A DNA stretch of 64,000 nucleotides from JABDEZ01 sp965276955 (GCA_965276955.1 CBDIBP010000047.1:60892-124891); one strand, 5' to 3'; shown: positions 54,668 to 63,319, counted from the stretch's first letter. Notes: a model not told the origin generated them from the letters alone. Program-made: numbers and translations.

Positions 54668-57064
54668 TCACAAACGATTATCTATTAAACCAAAAGTATC
54701 TTGGATCAAATTTGCTAATTCACGTTCCCTCATTGTTGTTGGATTAACCCCCAACGTTATATAATCTGGTACTGCCTCCCCATGGTGCGGTTGGCATGAA
54801 ACACCATTTATTAATCTTAGAGTTCTAATAACTTCATTTGTATTTGGATCACGAAAAATTACTGCTTGCGTTACAAGTTCATCAATTAATCTTCCAAAGG
54901 TTTGTTGATTAGCAGGAATACCACTTAGTTGTCTGTAGAATTTGAATTTTATATGGGCCTCAATTATATTACGCAACAACCCTAAAATGTATTCTTTCTT
55001 TCCTAGATCGGGAGCTGCAAGAAACCTTTGCAGTTCTTTGATATGCTTGAAGTATGAATTTTCGATCATTTCCTCTAAATCTAATACCTCAATTCTCGAT
55101 GAATTATTTATAAAGTCTTCCACAATTTTGAGCGACTTCTTCTCTGCCGCACCAAAATCCTTGTATATATCTGATAGGAAAAATTCATTGTGACTTAATA
55201 TTATTGTTTGCTTTGACTTCCTAACCAATTTCTTTATTAAATCACATGTATAATGCCGACGGTTACCGTCAAAACTTGATAGCGGATCATCAATAACAAC
55301 AATTTTTTCCGCTATCAGAGGCTCAATATCAAGTTTCGATAGAAAAAATGCTAAAGCAATCGTACTTTTATCGCCTTCGCTTAGACATTCTTTGGTGCTG
55401 TTGTTTTGGGCCGGATCAAATGAAATATCTTGACCATTAATTGTAAGCCTGTAATTTACTTTACTTTCCGTAGCTCTACCTTGAGGCGAGACATGAGCCA
55501 CATCATCAATCAAAAAGGGAGTCTTAAATACATCTCGTAAGTAGTGATTTATTTGATCTTTATATTGAACAAAAAAAGTATTAGCTGCTATTTCTTCCTG
55601 TTGAACTAATAACGGATAGGCAGTTTCCAGCGTTTTTAAGTTCAGCTTTTCATTTATCAGTTGTATTGATAAGGTATCTATAGCATTTTCAAACCTTTTT
55701 TTAATTCTCGTTGCGACATCTAATTCTTGTAAGGCAACTTCCTCACGTTGAATGGTAGATTTAAATGATGCAATTGCAGAATTATAAAATTCAGCACTTA
55801 TATTATAAGCGTCCGAGGTTGATTTGATATCATACATCGCTCTCTGTAAATCTGTACTTGATTGGGTTGAAAGCGTTAAATTTAAATTTTGGAGCTTATC
55901 TTGGAGAGTGGTAACTAATGCACTTATTTTATTTTTAATTTGCGTGGAATCACCAAGAATATTGAAAACTGGGGAAATGACCGTTGTAGGCAAATGATCT
56001 GACCATGCTGTAATCCTAGTTATATTTGTCTCATTAACGTTGCCTAAAGCTAATAACAACGCCTCTACATTATAAGACTGTAAAGTTGATATATGATGAC
56101 GGATGCGCGAAATAAATTCATTGAATTCTACATTAAATTGCAGCGAATAAGCTTTTATAACGTCCATATCGCTATTTATAGGCTGTAAGCAAAACGGACA
56201 ATTTATATTTTCTGGTTCGCTATGAATTTTTGCTTCAATATAACCAAATCCTATTCTAAGCCAACCTTGAGAATTATTGATTTGATTATTTGCTAGGTCC
56301 GTACTGTGATTAGCAAACAATTTTTTTAAAGCTTCATCTTGAATTGTTTGTATAGTGGATTGAATATCCGTATTAATTCGCTCAAAATCAATCCCGGAAT
56401 TTTGTAAGATTATTTTATTTAGGGTCGGCAATCTTTGAATTGCAACATTAGCTCTTGCATTCGCTAGCATCGCTTCTGCGCGCTTAAATCTGTCGTCAAT
56501 ATCTGGATAGTCAGCTAACTTTAAATTCAAGAAATCAGTTATATGAGAAGCGGTTAAGCCATGCCCCACCAATTGAATTATCTGTCCTATTAAGCTATCT
56601 TGAATTTGCCGTGATGTTGTCTTATCTTCTTTGTTCCGTTCAATTAACCGCTTTATTGCGACACCCTGTGTGCCGAGAACGAAACGGTGAAGCTTACGTC
56701 TGTGATCCTCACTAAAATCAAAACCAGAAAAAATATTTTCAGCAATAAAATGGACATCAAATATTTCAATGTCGGGTATTGTTGCAGACCATCCTACTCG
56801 GCGCAAGGTATGATGGGTGTAAGTATTGCCAGGATGAATTTGAGTAACTTGAACACCTTGGGGTAATAAGGCATCGGTGGTAACTCGTTTTCTAATTATT
56901 TCTGGCTGACCCAAATTTAAAGATCTTAACACAGAAGTTAGCGTTGTTTTTCCACTTCCATTATCTGCGTAAATGACGGTTAATTTGTGGAAGTTTACCA
57001 TTCCTGCTGCTTGATAGTCTCTAAATTTTCCTACCGAAACTAAGTTTACAAATTTATGGATCAT
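54668..57064 (-). CDS. AAA_13-family (RloC/PrrC-like) zinc-hook ATPase
   Basis: 798 residues. Walker A variant A33-DNGSGKT-40 (Ala replaces the first Gly), coiled coil with the zinc hook C289-PF-C292, ABC signature LSEGDKSTIALAFF (~560), Walker B KIVVIDDPLSSFDGN (~588) and an H-loop ILSHNEFFL. The C-terminal part has LLRNIIEAH (R698, E702) and PHHGE (H760/H761), arranged like the R...E...H anticodon-nuclease triad of PrrC and RloC. RloC-type proteins cut tRNA when DNA damage or phage infection is sensed. It is the first gene of an operon with a J-domain and a HEPN-like gene, which is not a standard RloC context. Its own nuclease activity is inference. Confidence 0.75.
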   Translation of the reverse strand: MIHKFVNLVSVGKFRDYQAAGMVNFHKLTVIYADNGSGKTTLTSVLRSLNLGQPEIIRKRVTTDALLPQGVQVTQIHPGNTYTHHTLRRVGWSATIPDIEIFDVHFIAENIFSGFDFSEDHRRKLHRFVLGTQGVAIKRLIERNKEDKTTSRQIQDSLIGQIIQLVGHGLTASHITDFLNLKLADYPDIDDRFKRAEAMLANARANVAIQRLPTLNKIILQNSGIDFERINTDIQSTIQTIQDEALKKLFANHSTDLANNQINNSQGWLRIGFGYIEAKIHSEPENINCPFCLQPINSDMDVIKAYSLQFNVEFNEFISRIRHHISTLQSYNVEALLLALGNVNETNITRITAWSDHLPTTVISPVFNILGDSTQIKNKISALVTTLQDKLQNLNLTLSTQSSTDLQRAMYDIKSTSDAYNISAEFYNSAIASFKSTIQREEVALQELDVATRIKKRFENAIDTLSIQLINEKLNLKTLETAYPLLVQQEEIAANTFFVQYKDQINHYLRDVFKTPFLIDDVAHVSPQGRATESKVNYRLTINGQDISFDPAQNNSTKECLSEGDKSTIALAFFLSKLDIEPLIAEKIVVIDDPLSSFDGNRRHYTCDLIKKLVRKSKQTIILSHNEFFLSDIYKDFGAAEKKSLKIVEDFINNSSRIEVLDLEEMIENSYFKHIKELQRFLAAPDLGKKEYILGLLRNIIEAHIKFKFYRQLSGIPANQQTFGRLIDELVTQAVIFRDPNTNEVIRTLRLINGVSCQPHHGEAVPDYITLGVNPTTMRERELANLIQDTFGLIDNRL

Positions 57065-57495
57065 AAAAATTCCGCTGTATAAAAGTGAAGATATTGAGGC
57101 TAATATACTCTAACTAAATGTAATAATCTTGCTTTAAATACAAGCTGTAAGGTGCGCGCAAGAATTTGTAAACACTTAATTACGCCCTATAAAATTTTCA
57201 GAATAAAAAATTGATGCAATGAATTACTTATTAATAAAATGAATCTGTAGTTTTACACTCAACCAAATTTTGTGCATGATCTAATTTAAGTGTGATACAT
57301 AAAAGCTTATAGCTGATTACAACTTTTTCTGTCCAAAAACTTGCGAACTTTTAAACCAGAAAAAATGATTGTAAGACGCGCCGCATGGCGTGGACTTAAT
57401 CATTTTCTGGAAGGTATCGCAAGTACCGTGGACGGGATGTGTTAGGTTTCACGCCTATTTTATTTCCTGCGCGTCCACACTTAAAATTTCTAAAC
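57065..57495. other. Divergent intergenic region with a long hairpin
   Basis: 431 bp between the AAA_13 gene (-) and the FISUMP gene (+). Contains the hairpin 57356-57410 and is otherwise AT-rich; promoters for both genes must lie here. A GTACCGTGGACGGG stretch at about 57430 resembles the ACCGTC motifs beside the integrase. Confidence 0.45.
57356..57410. repeat. 55-nt long imperfect hairpin
   Basis: Outer arms CCAGAAAAAATGATT and AATCATTTTCTGG (two extra A in the left arm), an inner CGCC/GGCG stem with a GCAT loop, and a partial TAAG/CTTA pairing between. Could be an attachment or recombination structure, or a regulatory hairpin 86 bp before the FISUMP gene. Confidence 0.6.
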
Positions 57496-58284
57496 ATGAA
57501 ACCAAAGCCACTTGCGAGGCGTGTTTCCTTAGCCATTCTTATGGCTTCATTCCTAAACTGCGCAACAGCGCAATCAAAAGACCCGACCGATAAGCCCGGT
57601 GCTGTAGGCTCTGTAACTTTTACCTATCTCGGCAAGAAAGTCACCTACGCCACCGTCAGAGCCAATGACAGCAATATTTGGCTGCAACAAAATTTAGGCA
57701 GCCTGCGGGTCGCTAAAGATTTTAAAGACGAGCACTCTTACGGCGATCTGTTCCAATGGGGGCGATGGGATGATACGCACCAGAAGCGAGACATGCCCAA
57801 CACCCGTAATGGCATGCCTACCCCCAACAACCCAACGGGGCTGAACAAGACAGGGCCTAATCCATTCTTCTATCAGGCAATGGATTATTGGTGGCCTAAC
57901 GGCACCGGCAAGGATAATTGGACTGCTGCAACGCCTGCCGAGGTCACAGAAATGAACGGTTGCGATCCCTGTAAGGCCATTGGCGCAGGCTGGCGGTTAC
58001 CAACTATCAAAGAATGGGTGGAGGTCATTGCAAAAGAGTTCATTACAGATGTCAACGGCTCCATGAATTCAAACCTAAAATTGCCGCTTGCAGGATTTCG
58101 CAATGTTAACAGCTATCTCATCATGAACGAGGGCGAGTTTGGCTCTTATTGGAGTAGCACGGCGCATGTCAACAGCCCCGGCGCTGCGTTTCCTATGATT
58201 CTCGGCCCCGGCGGTGTAGAAACTAAATCAGGTGCTTATCGGACGTCGGGCCTATCTCTTCGCTGCCTAAAAGCTAAAAAATAA
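57496..58284 (+). CDS. FISUMP-domain secreted protein
   Basis: 262 residues from ATG at 57496 (signal MKPKPLARRVSLAILMASFLNCATAQ). The Fibrobacter succinogenes major paralogous (FISUMP) domain is recognisable by WLQQNLGSLRVAKDF, a GDLFQWGRWDD stretch, GAGWRLPTIKEW, GFRNVNSYL and YWSSTAH, with the terminal LSLRCLKAKK. Function of the domain is not established; it is thought to be surface-related. First of three genes in a likely operon with a barrel and a lipoprotein. Codons use fewer ATA than the chromosomal genes, suggesting transfer. Confidence 0.82.
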   Translation: MKPKPLARRVSLAILMASFLNCATAQSKDPTDKPGAVGSVTFTYLGKKVTYATVRANDSNIWLQQNLGSLRVAKDFKDEHSYGDLFQWGRWDDTHQKRDMPNTRNGMPTPNNPTGLNKTGPNPFFYQAMDYWWPNGTGKDNWTAATPAEVTEMNGCDPCKAIGAGWRLPTIKEWVEVIAKEFITDVNGSMNSNLKLPLAGFRNVNSYLIMNEGEFGSYWSSTAHVNSPGAAFPMILGPGGVETKSGAYRTSGLSLRCLKAKK

Positions 58285-58309
58285 ATTCATCATTTAATCA
58301 CATTGATCT

Positions 58310-59143
58310 ATGAACTTCATAATTCAAACGCATGCCCGAATTAGCTGGGGTGTTTGCTTCTTCCTAATGCTTTTTCTGGCGCATAGCGCGCAACTCCAAG
58401 CACAGACTAATACCGATACGACAATACACGCGCAGACCAAGGCGGAAAAACGCTACGCGAAGCATCGTAATGAATACGGCAAGTTCAATTATCGCTACTT
58501 GCGTATAGCGTTGCCGACACCCGGCGGCACCTTCAACAATCCATTCAATGGTGTACCCGAAGCCAACGGCAGTTTTACCATGACGGACAGGCTCAAAAAC
58601 AGCTTTACCGCAGGGCTAGAATGGGGTTCTGCCCGGCACTTTATGGGGTTGCATCTTGGCACCGAAATGTTGAAGCTTGCCATCAATTCAGGGTGGACAA
58701 TTCAAGGCTTCGGTCAAAGTAACGATGTTGAGCCAGCCTACACGGTCAAGACAGATGGCACCTATATCCTGCGCCTTGGGTTAGGGCCACAGATCAGTTT
58801 CAAGCCACATGAGGATTTTAGGATCGGTATCTACTACCGCGCCGGGCTTGCGCTGGTACTTTCAAACTATGATAATATACAGACATCTAGCGGCAGCTCT
58901 ACGGAATTAAAAACCACGCTGTTTAATGCCGCATATAACGGCGATCTCGGTGTTGACTTGTCATGGCATAAAATCTCGTTGGGATTTTGCTATTCTATGA
59001 TGAAAATCCAGCCATCTAAAAACAAGTTGTTTTCCAGTGGAAGCAATACTGATAACAGCTTTCAACAGGGCGGCGTGACGACAGTTATTGACCCAAAGAT
59101 TGATTTTAACCGCTTTGTTATCAGCGCCGGATTTGCTTTCTAA
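58310..59143 (+). CDS. Outer-membrane beta-barrel-like protein
   Basis: 277 residues. Signal peptide (FFLMLFLAHSAQLQAQ), then a charged stretch (AKHRNEYGKFNYRYLRI) and alternating strands ending VISAGFAF, with a final Phe typical of outer-membrane barrels. Not assigned to a named family. Starts 25 bp after the FISUMP stop; a lipoprotein follows 33 bp later. Confidence 0.7.
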   Translation: MNFIIQTHARISWGVCFFLMLFLAHSAQLQAQTNTDTTIHAQTKAEKRYAKHRNEYGKFNYRYLRIALPTPGGTFNNPFNGVPEANGSFTMTDRLKNSFTAGLEWGSARHFMGLHLGTEMLKLAINSGWTIQGFGQSNDVEPAYTVKTDGTYILRLGLGPQISFKPHEDFRIGIYYRAGLALVLSNYDNIQTSSGSSTELKTTLFNAAYNGDLGVDLSWHKISLGFCYSMMKIQPSKNKLFSSGSNTDNSFQQGGVTTVIDPKIDFNRFVISAGFAF

Positions 59144-59176
59144 CCTTTTTATAAAACAAACTAAAAAAACAAACCA

Positions 59177-59653
59177 ATGAAAAAGATTTTTATTTATGCT
59201 TGCGCCGCGATCTTAATAGCGCAATTTGCATCCTGCTCTAAAAAAGATAGCAGTACACCCAAAAGCACTTCTTTAATTGTCGGCACATGGAACATCGTTG
59301 ATATACGTTCCAATATCTACTTGCATCCGGGCGATACGACATTAGAGATATTCGCTTATTATCCGACCTGTGCAAAGGATGATTATTATACCTTTAATGC
59401 AGATGGATCAATGCAATATAATTATGGCGCACAAAAATGCGATACAAGCGAACCGCAGGCAATCTCATATAAATGGAAGCTGGACAATACGAGTTTGACT
59501 ATATCAGACATTCAAGGCAAAAGCGGGATACCAGCCACGATTTTGAAACTTACCGCAGACACCTTGCAATTTTCCGCACCCGCAACTCTTACCAATTCCA
59601 GCAGTACGGACACGGTACATTATATTTCAACAGAAACATTTGTGAGAGGGTAA
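59177..59653 (+). CDS. Lipocalin-like lipoprotein
   Basis: 158 residues with lipobox FASCSKKDS and the lipocalin-like opening STSLIVGTWNIVDIRSN, a YYTFNADGSMQYNYG strand and YKWKLDNTSLTISD. The GTW motif followed by barrel strands is typical of the Bacteroidota lipocalin_5/DUF families. Third gene of the FISUMP-barrel-lipoprotein set; a terminator follows. Confidence 0.75.
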   Translation: MKKIFIYACAAILIAQFASCSKKDSSTPKSTSLIVGTWNIVDIRSNIYLHPGDTTLEIFAYYPTCAKDDYYTFNADGSMQYNYGAQKCDTSEPQAISYKWKLDNTSLTISDIQGKSGIPATILKLTADTLQFSAPATLTNSSSTDTVHYISTETFVRG

Positions 59654-59690
59654 TGCATAGCATTGCCATGCGTAAAGATGGTTTATAGGG

Positions 59691-59717
59691 ACTGGCCCAT
59701 TCTTGGGCTGGTTTTTT
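59691..59717 (+). terminator. Terminator of the FISUMP operon
   Basis: Stem ACTGGCCCA / TGGGCTGGT (9 bp with two G-T pairs), loop TTCT, followed by TTTTT, 37 bp after the lipoprotein stop. Confidence 0.75.
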
Positions 59718-59728
59718 AAATTTGATGT

Positions 59729-60187
59729 ATGGAGTTAAAAAAACACGCAGTTTGGGAGGTAATAGTTGGCGCACAGACTTTCGACAGCTATCAGGAAAAT
59801 ATTTTAGAAATTGTTTCTTTCAATTCTTCTGTACCTCAAGAAATTAAAAACGCTGGAAGGACGATTGAAAAATTGCTCCTTCACAGCTATTACGAATACG
59901 ACTTCATTGATATTGCCCTAACTCAAGCGATCGTTATTTTTGAGAAAGCACTTAGAATGAAGTGGTTTGAACTTTATCAAAAGCCATCAAGAAAGGAAAA
60001 TTTTGAAAAGCTAATCGAATGGTTCATCAAAGAAAACAATTTGGAAGAAAGGCATAGGCAATACCTAACAATGTTGCGAGAAATGCGAAATGAAAAAGTC
60101 CATGACACTGAAGAAACGGTAATGGGTGTGATTTTTTTTAATGCAATTTATAACATCTTCGATTTGATAAACATCGCTTTTAAATGA
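59729..60187 (+). CDS. Small HEPN-like protein with RNxxxH motif
   Basis: 152 residues, all helical, no signal. The C-terminal third carries LREMRNEKVHD: R120, N121 and H125 give the HEPN RN-x3-H ribonuclease motif, and preceding helices (ALTQAIVIFEKALRMKW) fit the fold. No antitoxin (MNT) gene is adjacent, so it may act alone or with a partner elsewhere. It sits next to the integrase gene. Starts 12 bp after the terminator of the FISUMP operon, so its promoter may overlap that terminator. Confidence 0.6.
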   Translation: MELKKHAVWEVIVGAQTFDSYQENILEIVSFNSSVPQEIKNAGRTIEKLLLHSYYEYDFIDIALTQAIVIFEKALRMKWFELYQKPSRKENFEKLIEWFIKENNLEERHRQYLTMLREMRNEKVHDTEETVMGVIFFNAIYNIFDLINIAFK

Positions 60188-60216
60188 AACTCTCCACTCT
60201 TTAGAAGCGGAGAGTT
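60188..60216. terminator. Hairpin between the HEPN-like gene and the integrase
   Basis: 8-bp stem AACTCTCC / GGAGAGTT with a 13-nt loop between the two convergent stop codons. T-richness after the stem is better on the minus side. Confidence 0.5.
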
Positions 60217-60223
60217 CTGATAC

Positions 60224-61519
60224 CTAAACTGCTTGACGGTAAGGTAGGCGCATAACCGTACCAAATTGGCATGTAGCGCGTGTTTTGACTTGCATTATTA
60301 GTTTTCGTCCATGAAGTCGCTGATCATCAATATAATCCGCTAGCCGTTGCATCATACCTCTGCGCTCATCAAGAAATTTTGCTCTATCATAGGAGCGGTC
60401 AACTTCATTCGATGGAACATGTGAAAGTTGCCGATCTGGAACCTCATGACGATAGCCCAATTTTTCTTTTGCAATGCCCATTCCTAGTGCACGAAACCCA
60501 TGCGGCGAATGAATATCGCGATAGCCCATTTCAAGTAGGGTATGATTGAGTGCATTGTGGCAAATATGCTTGTTATGGTTTTGGGGGCTCGTGAACACAT
60601 ACTTGCTAACATAGGCGTTTGTGTTTGCAAAATTAGAATCATATCGTTTTCTTAGAATTGCCGTAGCTTGCTTCGACAATGGAACAAGATGCTCCTTTTT
60701 CATTTTCATCTTCCATGCCGGAATTGTCCACATAGATTGGTTAAAATCAATTTCCGTCCACTCCATGCGTAACAGCTCATTAGATCGAACAAGTGTAAGC
60801 ATGAGCAATTCAATGGCATCCCTTTTTGTATCTGCATCACCGCCAATATGGCCATTGAGCCGTTTTAAAAATTCAGGCAAATGGCTTATTTCCATCGAGG
60901 GGAAACGGCCCTGATGATACGGTTTAAGGCTACTTCTTAAATCGAGGGCGACATTGGTTTCGATTAGCTCTTCGTCTCTTGCATAGCGGAAGATACCAAT
61001 AAGGTATTGGGTATTGCGCTTTGCAGCCTCTAAAGCCCTGGCCTCTATCTTCCTAACGACATCTAATAACTGCTTACGTCGTATCTGGGCAATCGATACG
61101 TGTCCGAGATCGGGAAACAAGTCAGCTTCCATTCTACGCATGATCCGCGCAGCAAGTTTAGGCGACCATTTACTAATGTTATGCTGATGCCAATTAATGG
61201 CCACGACTTTAAAGATGCTGCTTGCATCTTTTTCAGCTTGTTTGATTTCATCATCTTTCACCTGAATAGGGTCTATGCCGTCATAGATAAGCCTATAAGA
61301 CTCTGCATGGTTTATTCGGGCTTGCTCTAAAGAAAACAGAGGATATGGCCCATAGGATATTTGTCTGGGTTTGCCGTTTATACGGTACTGGTGATACCAA
61401 AAGGCATTGCCGTTAGGAAAGGCGTGAAGGATCAATCCGCGGCCATCGGACTTCTTAAGTGGTTTATTGATTCGTTTCGACTCGGTGATTAGTGCTTTAC
61501 AGGATAGGTCAGTAAGCAT
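60224..61519 (-). CDS. int: P4-type tyrosine recombinase (site-specific integrase)
   Basis: 431 residues. N-terminal DUF4102-like arm-binding part (LTDLSCKALI...GRGLILHAFP, YRINGKPRQISYGPYPLFSLEQAR), core-binding region, then the catalytic domain with Arg in TLVRSNELLRMEW, Lys in MKMKKEHLVPLS, HGFR (SPHGFRALG), His in QLSHVPSNEV and the nucleophile Tyr in VDRSYDRAKF. All R-K-H-R-H/Y residues appear present, so the enzyme is likely active. P4-type integrases insert genomic islands, usually into tRNA genes; no attachment site or tRNA gene was identified in this window. It marks a mobile island. Confidence 0.9.
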   Translation of the reverse strand: MLTDLSCKALITESKRINKPLKKSDGRGLILHAFPNGNAFWYHQYRINGKPRQISYGPYPLFSLEQARINHAESYRLIYDGIDPIQVKDDEIKQAEKDASSIFKVVAINWHQHNISKWSPKLAARIMRRMEADLFPDLGHVSIAQIRRKQLLDVVRKIEARALEAAKRNTQYLIGIFRYARDEELIETNVALDLRSSLKPYHQGRFPSMEISHLPEFLKRLNGHIGGDADTKRDAIELLMLTLVRSNELLRMEWTEIDFNQSMWTIPAWKMKMKKEHLVPLSKQATAILRKRYDSNFANTNAYVSKYVFTSPQNHNKHICHNALNHTLLEMGYRDIHSPHGFRALGMGIAKEKLGYRHEVPDRQLSHVPSNEVDRSYDRAKFLDERRGMMQRLADYIDDQRLHGRKLIMQVKTRATCQFGTVMRLPYRQAV

Positions 61520-61938
61520 GATTCGGCTCCATTATGTAAGATAATGTACCTGCTTTCTACCGTCGGATTTGTGGTTTTGTGTGGTTCAAACAGAAACGTG
61601 TAGGAACTAAATCCTAACACGTTTTCTTTGTTTGTCAACACTTATACACTCTTGGAGACTAATAGGAATATAGTCTGGTGGCCCAAGCCGGAGTTTAAGC
61701 AAGTCAATTACGTGGTTGATAGTTAATAACAATATTTTTGATGGTTATAGTCGTACCGTCTTTCTACCGTCAGGCAGACTATAACATAGGCACAGCTGTA
61801 TGCAAGAAATATCCGATTCGGGCTTGTCAAAATCAGCTTTTCAGATATGCTCACCGTGATTGGTCAATATTGGACATGGTCTTACTATTGACGGTGCACA
61901 GCACCTTTTATTCTACTTACATTCTGTAGGACACGCCC
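61520..61938. other. Integrase upstream region with repeated CTTTCTACCGTC
   Basis: 419 bp between the integrase (-) and the AlpA-like gene (+). CTTTCTACCGTC occurs at 61553-61564 and again at 61760-61771, with a further GTACCGTC at 61753. These are candidate integrase arm-binding or regulator sites. No gene seen. Confidence 0.5.
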
Positions 61939-62166
61939 ATGAATAAAACCGTGGAGCTTCATGCTGCGCTGCTTATCGCAACGCTGCCAGACGAAGCCTA
62001 TATCAAACTACCTACTGTTTTAGCCTTATTCGATGTCAGTAAAAGCCACTGGTATCGAGGGATGAAGCAAGGCATCTACCCCAAACAAGTAAAGTTAAAT
62101 CGCTCCTCGCGCTGGATCGTTGGGGAAATTCGCGACACACTGATCGCACCTAAAGCCAACCGCTAA
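61939..62166 (+). CDS. AlpA-like helix-turn-helix regulator
   Basis: 75 residues. The sequence YIKLPTVLALFDVSKSHWYRGMKQGIYPKQVKL followed by RSSRWIVGEIRD has the AlpA/MerR-like winged helix pattern: a helix-turn-helix, a wing with GIYP and SRWI. AlpA proteins activate integrase or excision genes of prophages and islands. Codons and a GC-rich style differ from the chromosome. Confidence 0.75.
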   Translation: MNKTVELHAALLIATLPDEAYIKLPTVLALFDVSKSHWYRGMKQGIYPKQVKLNRSSRWIVGEIRDTLIAPKANR

Positions 62167-62188
62167 CTATCAACAAAAGAGATTGTCC

Positions 62189-62836
62189 ATGACCCACGCT
62201 GAAACAGGCGGTAAATCGGGGCGGTTCAAGCTGCTCAAGATTTACCCCGCTATTATCTCCCACACTCTTAAAGAGGAAATCGCACGCCGTAAGATTCCTT
62301 ACGAGCTGGCAAATCTATACTTGCAACAGGTTTTTGTGCTGGATAGAAAGACCCAGAAGAAATTTATAGCGTTAACCTTTCAAAACCGATTGAACGACTA
62401 TGAAATGAATATCCCTTATCCTTCAAAAGGCAACAGCTTTAAAGCAACGCTCGGCACTAATAGTTACACCTTTATTGAAGGCTGCAATAGGGATCATGTT
62501 GAGGTGTTTCAAAGCTTCTGGGACTTTTTAACTTGGCTGGCAATGATGCACTGTCAATTGCCCAAGTTCAGCACTTATATCCTGAACGGAAGGAAGTCAC
62601 TTGAAGAAGTCAAGGCCAGCATAGAAAGCCGACGCGCAGAAATCAAATCTGTTTCAGAATTTCTTGATAACGATGAGGCGGGCGAATCTTTGCGCGAGCA
62701 GCTTTCTAACGCTGTTACAGGCATTAACAGTCAATTTGCCTCACAGAATTACTTCTACCGCGCATACAAAGACCTTAGTGACTACTGGATAACTGACCCC
62801 GAAGCGCAAAGCATTTGGCCACTTAAGGACGTTTAA
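62189..62836 (+). CDS. Degenerate TOPRIM/DUF3991-type DNA primase fragment
   Basis: 215 residues from ATG at 62189 (MTHAETGGKSGRFK). The segment LKIYPAIISHTLKEEIARRKI, ALTFQNRLNDYEM, FQSFWDFLTWLAM, STYILNGRKSLEE and FLDNDEAGESL matches the C-terminal TOPRIM-like half of plasmid/ICE primases (where EGFxDFLS, VLNSxxxLE and LDNDxAG are normal). The usual N-terminal CHC2 zinc ribbon is absent and the Glu of EGF is replaced by Gln. It may be a truncated or separately acting protein. Downstream is a strong hairpin. Confidence 0.6.
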   Translation: MTHAETGGKSGRFKLLKIYPAIISHTLKEEIARRKIPYELANLYLQQVFVLDRKTQKKFIALTFQNRLNDYEMNIPYPSKGNSFKATLGTNSYTFIEGCNRDHVEVFQSFWDFLTWLAMMHCQLPKFSTYILNGRKSLEEVKASIESRRAEIKSVSEFLDNDEAGESLREQLSNAVTGINSQFASQNYFYRAYKDLSDYWITDPEAQSIWPLKDV

Positions 62837-62843
62837 ACTTCTT

Positions 62844-62870
62844 ATGCTGGCCGGGCGTTCCGGCCAGCAT
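62844..62870. terminator. Strong 11-bp hairpin after the primase fragment
   Basis: ATGCTGGCCGG / CCGGCCAGCAT with a GCGTT loop, perfect. It lacks a T run, but its position 8 bp after a stop codon suggests termination. Confidence 0.6.
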
Positions 62871-62898
62871 TTCACCAACTAAAATCCGGAAAATTGAA

Positions 62899-63312
62899 AT
62901 GAGATTTTTTACCCCTGACGAATACAACAAACTGCTTGTTAATGGCCGCGTGGAAAACAGAGATAAAGACCATCTGCCAGTCGTGAAATTATACCTGCCC
63001 GGCACAAACTGCACATGGCTTATCAACGAGATTTATCCTAATGCACCACAAATTGCTTTCGGGCTCTGCGATCTCGGGCTCGGCTTTCCTGAACTTGGCA
63101 ACGTATCATTAGCAGAGTTATTAGACTTAAGCTTTGGGTATGGTGATATATCGGTCGAAGTCGATCTATCATTTGAGGCCAAATATCCTATCAGCGTTTA
63201 TGCAACGGCGGCTTTTATGGTGAACTATATCACAGACGATGAAACTATCTTAGAAGTTGCATCTACCGTCCGCAAGCGTCGGGCTGACCACAGCCATCTT
63301 AATTTGAAATGA
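62899..63312 (+). CDS. DUF2958 protein, copy 1
   Basis: 137 residues: MRFFTPDEYNKLLVNGR opening, HLPVVKLYLPGTNCTWLINEI, FGLCDLGLGFPELG and KYPISVYA are DUF2958 hallmarks. The family is found in plasmids and ICEs; function unknown. A second copy follows 7 bp later, sharing the same motifs. The two are clear tandem paralogues. Confidence 0.85.
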   Translation: MRFFTPDEYNKLLVNGRVENRDKDHLPVVKLYLPGTNCTWLINEIYPNAPQIAFGLCDLGLGFPELGNVSLAELLDLSFGYGDISVEVDLSFEAKYPISVYATAAFMVNYITDDETILEVASTVRKRRADHSHLNLK

Positions 63313-63319
63313 GGATGGT

